Source: Manihot esculenta (taxonomy: Eukaryota; Streptophyta; Magnoliopsida; Malpighiales; Euphorbiaceae). Taken from it: a stretch of 64,000 bases of DNA. The notes beneath the pieces were generated by a model. The model worked only from the letters and a program-made list of their open reading frames with translations. It did no database searches and was not told the DNA's origin. The stretch spans positions 17,105,393 through 17,169,392 of the forward strand of contig NC_035164.2 of assembly GCF_001659605.2 (NCBI RefSeq), in the 5' to 3' direction. Below, piece after piece: positions 55,728-64,000 of the stretch. A program made the position numbers and the translations under genes. Each line of letters begins with the position of its first letter. Within the stretch, counting starts at the first letter, position 1.

Positions 55728-56268
55728 TGTAACGACCCGAAAACCGGACCGCTACTGGCGCTGATTCAGATCGACTTAAGATCGTCCGAACCCGTAGCAA
55801 GCTTACTATACATCCTGGGTACCTGATAAAAGTCTCATACATGATCATACATTATAACAAAAACTTAAACATTCCATGAAGCCAAGCTCAACCTGTACAT
55901 GTATCAAAACTGTAAACATAAAACTTATACTAGAGCCCTCATCAAATGCTCTAGTATGGTAAACATCACATGCCTCAAATTTGGTTCAAGCATAACTCAT
56001 AATTAAAACTTTTATATAAGGATCATGATAACAGGGATTACAAAGATAAAAACTAGGGCCAAGCACAATTCTAATCTATTAAAATTTACATATCCACATT
56101 ATACTATTACATTAGCTATACCAATAACTATATCAACTTCCCCGAGCTATCTTTGACCCTGCAAACCTAGGGTTAGGGGAAAGGGATAAGCTACAAGAGC
56201 CTAGTGAGCAGAACATAAAAACAGTTTAATAAACATGTGATCGAATGAAATGCATCACAACACAAACT
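55728..56268 (-). repeat. LTR copy C, inverted and truncated
   Basis: It opens TGTAACGACCCGAAAACC inside copy A and follows copy B for about 540 bases (shared GGGTTAGGGGA, AGTGAGCAGAA and GCATCACAACA blocks), then stops matching at 56268 where a different sequence begins. Confidence 0.75.
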
Positions 56269-56525
56269 GATGACCGCTGGGTTTCTTCGCCCCGGTCTAA
56301 GGTCAGGCCCATTAGGAGAGCCCATAATCTGAAAGCTTCTAAGCCCCCTCCAAAAACCAGGTCCAGCCCACTCAGCTTAAAGACCGGGCTCCAGTCAGTT
56401 TCTTCAAACAGGCCGGCCTAGCTCTTCCGGCTCAATGAATAGATTCCCTCTGGGCCTAGTTTTAACCTTATCTTTCGGCCCAGCTCGGAACCAGGAAGGA
56501 ATTCAGCCCATTCGCCTTGTGGGAC
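56269..56525. other. Unidentified GC-richer insert
   Basis: Two hundred and fifty-seven bases rich in GGCCCA/TGGGCC words, starting TGATGACCGCTGG. It interrupts LTR copy C and is itself cut on the right by the Athila-type LTR. Possibly a fragment of another LTR; not recognised. Confidence 0.35.
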
Positions 56526-58741
56526 TGACAGAGCGGTTGTCAAAACCGGTCAAAAATAACCTTTCTGGTTATCAACAATTTACAACTGTAGATAGTGGTG
56601 AAAGGATCGAATCCACAGGGAATTGAGTACTTACATATTTTCCTTATCAAGACCAAGAAAATAAACTGAAATAAAGATAAACTGAAAAAGAAGAAAACTA
56701 AAAACGAGATAAACTGAAACGAGACAAAACTGAAACGAGATAAACTGAAATGAGATAAAAACTGAAAGAGAAATAAACGGAAAGCAAAATAAACTGAAAC
56801 GAGATAAAACTGAAACTAAAAATAAACTGGAAGTAAAATGGGGGTTTTGAGATTGATTCAACTAACCAACTATTGAAAGCAATAAAATAAGCGAATAATA
56901 AAATAAAAGAGAAAACAATAATAAGAAAAGCTCTAGTTGAAGATTCAGATTCACTTTAGTTGATGGGATTGATCATTGACTCATATGTTCCTTTGTTGAT
57001 TCAATAAATTGGCCATGGAGATTGAAGAAGCTTCTCACATCCATTGTCTCTCTTTAAGATTAAATCAATTAGGGAAAGTCCTCCAATTAATTGCTAATTA
57101 ACAATTGCCAAAGAACGTCTTTGAGCCTTAGGCCTTTTACAATAGTCAATTGCATAAAGATATAGAGAGAACCAATTCTAGTCACCCACATGCATGGAGA
57201 TAACACTAGATCATGCAATTTCCTTGGTGGTGCACCAAGTGTTCTTATGGTTGAACAAATCAAGCAATTTCGGACTTAAAATCATTCAAACCAACAATAT
57301 ATTACCTTGCAACAAAGAATCAATGGAGATCTTAAATAACAAAGCAATAATGTCTTTAAGCATGAAATCACAAGAATACTGAATAACCAAAAGATAAACC
57401 GTGTAGTCCAAGTCTCTCAATCCACAATACAACTAAAGTTTCACTTGTTCTTCAACTAGAATGAAAGAGTTTCAGCCACTCATGGCTGAAACAAAAACCA
57501 TAAAGAAAGGTAGAAGAAGAGAAGAAGAAGCCGAAGGTGGTGAGGCGCGGCCTTGCTTGATCCGGATGAGAAGGAGAAGATGAGTCTGAAAGTGTTCGAA
57601 TTCGTGGCTGCCAAAGAGAGTACCTTTTTATAGAGTTTTGGTGCTGCCCAGGTCTTCCAAATTAGTGTAGAGGCTGCCCAAGGTGCTGCCCAAACACAAC
57701 TTGCTGCCCAAGTTGTTGCAGAAGAGGAAGATGGAGAGAATCAAGGCTTTCAGATGGAAGGTGGCACGCAGATGGCCTTCAGAATAGGAAAGGAGCGTAC
57801 CTTATGCCTGAAAAGGAAGGAAGAGCGATCCAAGGATGCCAATAGAGGAAGAAAAGTCGTGGCTTGCTCTGCAGGAGAGAGACATGCGCGCGGATGGAGC
57901 TGAATAGGAAGGAGGCGTGCGGATCCGGATTGTAGAAGAGGTAGGCACGTGGATGCTTCTGAATAGGAAGTATTTGCTGTCCAAACTTCCTATTTGGATG
58001 GAGCCTCTTTTGAATTATGAATCTGGACTGAATAAAGGCCAAGTGCGTTGAGATCTCCTTCCTGAATAGGGAGTGGCACGCAGATTGTGTTGCAAGAGGC
58101 AAGTGGTGCGCAGTCATTGAATGCAGAAGGGAAAGTGCATCTGTCTAATCTTTTCCTTTTTAGGCGGAGCCTTCGTTTGAATTTTGAATTCTGAATGCAG
58201 AAGAGGAAGAGCACCTCCTTGAGATCTTGCTGCCTAAACAGGAAGATATGACTGCTGCAGTGTGTGCACATCTTTAAACAAGGAAAGAAAGATCTGCGAT
58301 TTGAATTGCAAATAATTTTCTGACTGAGTTTTCCTTATTTGCTTTTGCCTCTGCACTTTCCTCATTTGAAGACTTCCCTTTTCTGAAAACTTGCCTTATT
58401 TGCAAACTTTCCTTTCTTGGCATATGTTCTGAATAAGGCAGGAAAGATTCTGCAGTTCGAATTTCGGATAGTTTGCTGACTGTGCTTTCTGACACTTTCC
58501 TCATTTGGCACTTTTCACATGTGAAAACTTTCCTTATTTGGAACTTTCCATATATGAAAACTTTTCTTTTCTGGAACTTTCCATATTTGGCACTTTTTGG
58601 CAGTTTTAAGAGCATTTTCTCCAGAATGTCTCTTTACACCTAAAATCTGCAAAACATGATTAAAACCACAAAATTAGGCAGAAAAGGTGCAAATAAACAT
58701 CATTAATATCATGATTAAGTGGGCTAAAATATGCTCTGTCA
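56526..58741 (-). repeat. 3' LTR of the Athila-type element
   Basis: 2,216 bases. On the minus strand it opens TGACAGAGC and closes GCTCTGTCA, a perfect 9-bp terminal inverted repeat. It is preceded by the polypurine stretch GGTGTGGGGGTATT. It carries a minisatellite of about 18-19 bases with GAGATAAACTGAAAC units (about 56690-56830). Its partner LTR lies beyond the window. Homologues are the solo LTRs at 3504 and 45368. Confidence 0.85.
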
Positions 58742-59894
58742 AATACCCCCACACCTACCTTTTTGCTTGTCCTCAAGCAAACAAACACAGTCAAACAAAC
58801 TCTCTTTACTTTGATCCTTTATGTCCACTTAAGCTCTTACTCTAAACCCCTATTTTGAAGCATTGCAATAAAGAATATATGCATCAAGGTTACTCACCTT
58901 TTTCCTTGTTTCCCTTTACTTACCATGGCTAGGATTGGTTTTCCTCAAGAGAGAGATCATACATGCACATTTCATTTGTTAAATTAAAGACATGTTCTAG
59001 CTTTCAGAGTGACTTGCCCTTACCTTGAAGTACTTTATTCAGCCTTTTTGCACTTTAAACTTGCTTAAAAAAGTCACCAACCTTTTGACGTGAAGGTACA
59101 TATTGGTGATACCCACCCCCAGTTACTCAGTTGGTCACCTGTCCAAGTGGCTACTAGCTTTGTTCATAGTCTTTTGACCATTGGAACAGTTTTCAATTTG
59201 TGCTTATGAAGTCTAGGCCTTTTCTGAATTTATTTTTCTCAATGATTTGGGCAAATCAACACCAATTGCTAACACAAGTCACATTAAGTTTATTCACACA
59301 TCAATCAATTCATTCTCTCTAATGAGTGTCATCAATATATTTTTCACCATGGCAAGCTCAAAGATTCAATTCAAAGGCAATTTCCAAACATGAATACATC
59401 TCATTGCAATTGATTCAATACAGGTTTAAAGAGTTATCACATCAATGGGGTCGTGGAAAGAAAGTTCATCCAACATAGTTCATCAGTTTGAGTAAAGCAA
59501 ATCAAAAAGAAGATTGTGGATGTGTGTGTTATTGAAAAAAACGAAAAACTTAAAAACTGTGGCTAAATAATCTGAAAGAAACGCAAAGCATGAATCTGAA
59601 AGGAAATCTGAAAGCAAAAAAAAAAAAACGCAATTTGAAAGCAAGCTAACGCAAACTGAAGGGAAGAACTGAAAGCAAAAACGCAACTGAAAGGGAAAAA
59701 TGTGGCAAAAAACGCAAAAATAACTAAAAGCAAAAACGCAACTGAAAGGGAAAAATGTGGCAAAAAACGCAAAAATTAAAATGCCGTACCCCCACACCTA
59801 AATCATGCATTGTCCTCAATGTGTAAAAAACATAAAAGAACAAAGAAACTGATTACTTCCCTTGGGTGTGGTTGGCATGGTGCGATGAGCCTAT
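58742..59894 (-). other. Athila-type 3' internal spacer
   Basis: Non-coding space between integrase and LTR. Two GAGGACAA...GGTGTGGGGG stretches (near 59810 and 58755) are typical of this lineage as I know it. A 55-base tandem duplication (units at 59675 and 59730) is present. No envelope-like frame was seen. Confidence 0.65.
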
Positions 59895-61562
59895 TCAGAG
59901 TGAGTGACGATCTAGTGGAATTTCTTCCACTAGTTGCACTGTAAATCCTTCATAGAATGGCTTTAGGCGATGGCCATTCACCTTGAATTGCTTCCCTGTA
60001 TCTATACTGCGAATGTCTACTGCTCCATGAGGTTGAGTGTGCTCAACAATGAATGGTCCTATCCACCTAGACCGTAGCTTTCCTAGAAACAATTTCAAAC
60101 GAGAATCAAAAAGTAAGACTTTATCACCTACCTCAAAATGCTTCTTTGAAATTCGGTTGTCATGGGAGGCCTTGATCTTGGTTTTGTAGTCCCACGAAGT
60201 ATCATATGCATCTCTTCTTATCTCTTCTGGCTCTTGCAGTTGCAACTTGCGATGGTGTCCAGCCTCCTTCAGGTTCATGTTGCAATTCTTGACAGCCCAA
60301 TAGGCCTTGTGTTCTATTTCAACTGGAAGGTGACATGCTTTTCCATAGACCAATCTATAAGGAGACATACCTATGGGTGTTTTGTAGGCTGTTCTGTATG
60401 CCCACAAGGCGTCTTCCAGTTTTGTACTCCAATCTCTCCTGCTGGGGGACACAGTCTTTTCTAAAATGGCTTTGATCTCCCTGTTGGACACTTCAGCTTG
60501 TCCATTTGTCTGAGGATGATAGGCTGTGGATGTTCTGTGCACAACATTGTGCTTCTTGAGAAGGTTTCCAACTACCTTGTTGCAAAAGTGGGTGCCTATG
60601 TCACTGATGATTGCCTTGGGAACTCCATGCCTAGCAAAAATGTTAGTTTTCATAAAATCAACTACTGCCCTTGCATCATCTGTCTTAGTTGCTTTCGCCT
60701 CCACCCATTTGGACACATAATCCACTGCAAAAATGATGTAAGTGTATCTAAAAGAAGGTGGGAAGGGGCCCATGAAGTCTATGCCTCATACATCAAATAC
60801 CTCACAAATCATGATGGGGTGCTGTGGCATTTGGCTTTTGTTGCCAAGGTTTCCTGTTTGTTGGCATCTACCACATGTCCTGCAAAACAGATTAGTATCT
60901 CGAAAAAGAGTGGGCCAAAAGAATCCACATTCAAGTATTTTGTGGGCTATCTTTCGTGGTCCAAAATGGCCACCACAACTGTATGAGTGACAAAATGCGA
61001 GTACTGAGGCGATTTCATGATCTGGAATGCATCTCCTTATCATTTGATCAGAACAATGCCTCCACAGGTATGGTTCATCCCAAATATAGTACTTTGCCTC
61101 ACTCTTTGTTTTGTCTCTTGTGTGTTTGGGCATGTCAGAAGGTAGATTACCTGTAACAAGGTAGTTCACAATGTCTGCATACCATGGCTCATCATCCCGT
61201 GTAGAGTAGATCTGCTCATGGAGATCGTTCTCACTTTCTTCGGACTTCAGAAATTGTTGTGAAGATGATTCTGCTTGTTCATGGACTGTCTGCAGTGGAG
61301 CTAGAGGTGCAAGGTGTTGCGATGGAAGCTGAAGAGGCGCCGATTGAGGTGTTGAGGAGTTCGGCGGCCGAAAGCTGGTGGGGCTCGGCGGCCGAAGGAT
61401 GGTGAAGTTCGGCGGCCTAAAGATGCCTCTTTGCGGAAGCTGAAAGGTCTTCTGCGATTGGTTTTGCAGTCCTTTCTGAAGTGGTGCGATTTCCACCTGT
61501 TCTTCCTGTAGTGGTCTGCAGCTCAGCTGTTGAATGCTGCAGACGATTTCTGTCAATTTCGG
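59895..61562 (-). pseudogene. Athila-type integrase with proline-rich leader
   Basis: Reading leftward: a proline-rich segment (about 61440-61300) with RPPN and RPPS words, then DEPWYADIVNYLVTGNLP. An H2C2 zinc-binding region follows (HSYSCGGHFG... CRTCGRCQ), then the catalytic core ([26 protein letters not shown], then [12 protein letters not shown]) and a C-terminal chromodomain-free tail. A TGA at 60788-60786 replaces the Trp of 'FDVWGIDF'. The [12 protein letters not shown] signature points to Athila. RT and RNase H, which should precede integrase, are absent. Confidence 0.85.
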
Positions 61563-62453
61563 CTATTCATTTTTCAGATCAGATTCCCTACAAAAGTCAT
61601 GGTTTAGCACATCATCATGATTCTCATTAAATATCTCCTGACTCAAACAATCAATCATGTCTAAACCATAAATAGGGGACAAATCATGGGGAAATTTCAT
61701 AGCATCATAGACATTAAATTTAATCACTTCCCCTTCAAATTCCATGGTCAAAGTGCCATCATGCACATCTATTTTGGTTATGGCAGTGCTCAAGAAGGGA
61801 CGTCCAAGAAGGATGTCTGAAGAGGTGCTGCAGTGGTCTTCCTTAGTGTCAATCACATAAAAGTCTGCTGGGAAGACAAGCTCATCTACTTGCACTAGAA
61901 CATCTTCGAGCACTCCTTTTAGGTATACCACAGATCTGTCAGCTAGTTAAATCACAACTCTAGTGTCTTTCAGTGCACCTGCATTCAAAGAATTGTAAAT
62001 GGAAAGGGGCATAACATTTATGGATGCACCAAGATCACACATAGCCTTCTTAATCCCAACATTCCCTATCTTACAAGAAATTACAAACATGCCCTTATCT
62101 CTACATTTAGTTGGGAGTTCTCTCTTAATGACAGCAGTAACAACTTCTCCTACACTTACCTTTTCTCTCTCTGCGAGCTTCCTTCTGTTGGTACATAATT
62201 CTTTCAGAAATTTTGCGTACCTGGGAATTTGCTTAACAGCATCTAGCAGAGGTATGTTGATCTGTACCTTTCTAAAGGTGTCAAGGATCTCCCTTTCTTC
62301 TTTTTCTTTCTGTGCTTTTTCAAATCTCTTTGGAAAAGGAGGTGAGATCTGAAAACGTACCTGGGGATCTTCTTTTTGCGCATATGGTGTCTCAGTTTGC
62401 GCATGAGGATGGCTAGCTGGCTCAGGTGGAGGTGGCGCAGGAATGGTTTCAGT
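61563..62453 (-). pseudogene. Athila-type aspartic protease region
   Basis: The frame contains AMCDLGASINVMPLSIY, with the D-L-G-A-S variant of the protease active site, near 62000-62040, and DILLGRPFLSTA near 61810. In-frame stops are TAA at 61949-61947 and TAG at 61565-61563. The frame after the TAG continues directly into the integrase leader, showing that no reverse transcriptase was ever between them in this copy or that it was lost in frame. Confidence 0.8.
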
Positions 62454-63968
62454 TCAAACCTCTGATTCTTGCGCAGGAATGGTTTCTGGCTCATCAGTCT
62501 TGGAATCTTGAAGCTCTTTCCCACTTCTCAATGTAATAGCATTCACGTTCTCTCTGGGGTTGTCTTCTGCTTGAGAAGGTAACTTCCCTTGAGTGCCGGA
62601 TCTGTTCATTACGGATGTCAATTCCCCGATCTGCAGTTGCATTATTTGCATCATTTGCATCATCTTTGCCATTTCGCCAGAGGCAAGATCTGAACTTGTA
62701 GGTGCTGGTTGGGCCTGATTCCTCTGGTAGTGCTGATTGTTTGTCTTGGCATAGCTGAAATTGGGGTGGTCTCTGCAACCTGGATTATAGGTGTTAGAAT
62801 AGGGATCACGCCTTACCTGGTTGTTATATCCTCCAATTGCATTGACGTCCTGGTAGTCTTCCTGAAGTGTAGGACATTGATCAGTTGGGTGTCCCGCATA
62901 GGGACATAAACCACATGGCCAAGGCTGCTGAGGCTGTTGGGCTTGCTGAACTTGTTGAGCTTGGCTAAGGATGAATTTTTCCACAAGACAAGTTAGTTTT
63001 GAAATTTGAGAATCAGAATTGGGTGTACTTACCTCATAGATTCCTCTTTGCATTTGCCTTTCTTCCCCATATTGCCTAGATGAGGCTGCAAGAGTGGAAA
63101 TCAGTTCCCTCATCTCCCTAGGCGTCTTGTCTTTAATGGATCCCCCACAGGCTACATCAATGTATCTCCTTTCTGATGATGACAATCCTCCATAGAAGAA
63201 CTGCATAAGGGACCTGTCTGACATATCATGTTGTGGGCAACCTGTACAAAGTCTTTCAAACCTTTCCCAATAATCATACAAATCTTCAGTCGATTTCTGT
63301 TTTATGCTAGTGATTTCTCTTATTATGCCAATTGATTTAGATGTTGGGAAATATTTGTTCAAAAAAGTTTGAGCCATTTCTTCCCAAGAATTTATAGATC
63401 CAGGTGGCAAATAAAATAACCAATCTTTAGCATGATCATCAAGAGAGAAAGGAAAAGCTCTTAATCTAACCTGATCTTCAGTAATTCCTTGAGGTCTCAT
63501 GGATGAGCAAATAATGGCGAATTCCTTCAAGTGCTTGTGTGGGTTTTCATTTTCTAATCCTCTAAATTTAGGGAGAATATAAATCAAACCTGTTTTGAGC
63601 TCAAAAGGAACGGTGAGAGATGGATAGTTGATGCACAGAGGTGCTTGGTCGCCTATGGGGGCTGCCCATTCTCCCATGGTTCTTCCTCTTGGCTCTGGGG
63701 CCCTTACGACTGGATTTTCTTGAGGTATTTCCTCACGAACAGCATGTTCAGCATTGGTAGCAGGTGGTGCCACGTTTTCAGCCATTTCAGATGGTTCAGG
63801 ATGCGTTGGAGTGGTTTCAGGAGGCTGATCTGCGATTGGGAGGTGTCTTTGCGCGGATCCGGATTGCGCAGTCTCCAAATGTGTACCTGTTTGCTTACCT
63901 AGTCTCCTGATTATGCGCTCAATTTCTGGATCGTAAGGTAGGATTTCCTCGCATTCAAATCTGGTCAT
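62454..63968 (-). pseudogene. Athila-type gag
   Basis: Five hundred and four residues from an ATG. The Retrotrans_gag core includes FRGLENENPHKHLKEF, SLDDHAKDWLFYLPPGS and SWEEMAQTFLNKYFP, then LYDYWERFERLC. A zinc knuckle follows (CGLCPYAGHPTDQC, CX2CX4HX4C), preceded by a Q-rich tract. The frame is intact but ends at TGA (62456-62454) before the protease, where the family would read on. The element's 5' LTR is outside the window. Confidence 0.85.
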
Positions 63969-64000
63969 AAAAGAAAAATAAACAAGTTAGAACAATTTCC

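Noticed and set aside
59483..59797. Cys/Phe-rich minus-strand frame as an envelope-like protein
   Set aside because: The frame is a product of the A-rich 55-base tandem duplication and surrounding AAACGC words; no signal or membrane architecture of an envelope protein is evident.
60162..60986. Plus-strand open frames of 100 and 162 codons
   Set aside because: They are antisense to the Athila-type integrase, which explains the sequence.

Overview
The window is plant nuclear DNA, most likely from a eudicot. It is AT-rich, its genes carry GT-AG introns, and it is crowded with Ty1-copia, Ty3-gypsy, LINE, hAT-like and Mutator-like remnants. The species cannot be fixed from the sequence; a woody rosid is only a guess.

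One real host gene fills about 43 kb on the minus strand (50837 down to 7749). It is a sacsin-like giant protein, the plant family of Arabidopsis AT5G23110. I could place all 12 coding exons. Every junction is GT-AG and the phase is kept throughout, giving 14,298 coding bases (4,765 codons plus stop). The protein starts with an Hsp90-type (GHKL) ATPase domain, has a second complete one near residue 1400 and a third, decayed one near residue 2820. It ends in a short coiled coil and a C3HC4 RING finger. No other intact gene was found.

Layout. 1-7.0 kb: decayed copia pieces and a solo LTR of an Athila-type family. 7.0-7.75 kb: 3' flank of the giant gene. 7.75-50.84 kb: the giant gene, its introns swollen by transposons. 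These include a hAT-like MITE in intron 9 with a perfect 8-bp target duplication, a 1,967-bp solo LTR inside a copia reverse transcriptase in intron 6, a composite copia nest in intron 5 and TRIM-like elements in intron 4. Intron 1 holds a Mutator-type MITE inside a LINE, and an Athila-type solo LTR inside a gag-only gypsy element. 50.84-51.64 kb: a short upstream region. 51.64-64 kb: a retrotransposon nest in which one long LTR copy (TG...CA ends resembling TGTAAYACCC) was hit by a 622-bp composite element, a reverse-oriented solo LTR and a third copy. The third copy is broken by an unidentified insert, into which an Athila-type element entered; that element runs off the right edge.

The Athila-type element keeps gag, protease and integrase but lacks reverse transcriptase and RNase H. 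In their place is a proline-rich stretch built on the same TTCGGC-N-GCCGAA motif that is arrayed in the neighbouring solo LTRs. With the decayed third ATPase domain of the giant gene and a CT microsatellite serving as a splice-site pyrimidine tract, this is the most unusual content of the window. All element families are named from remembered family features, not from searches.
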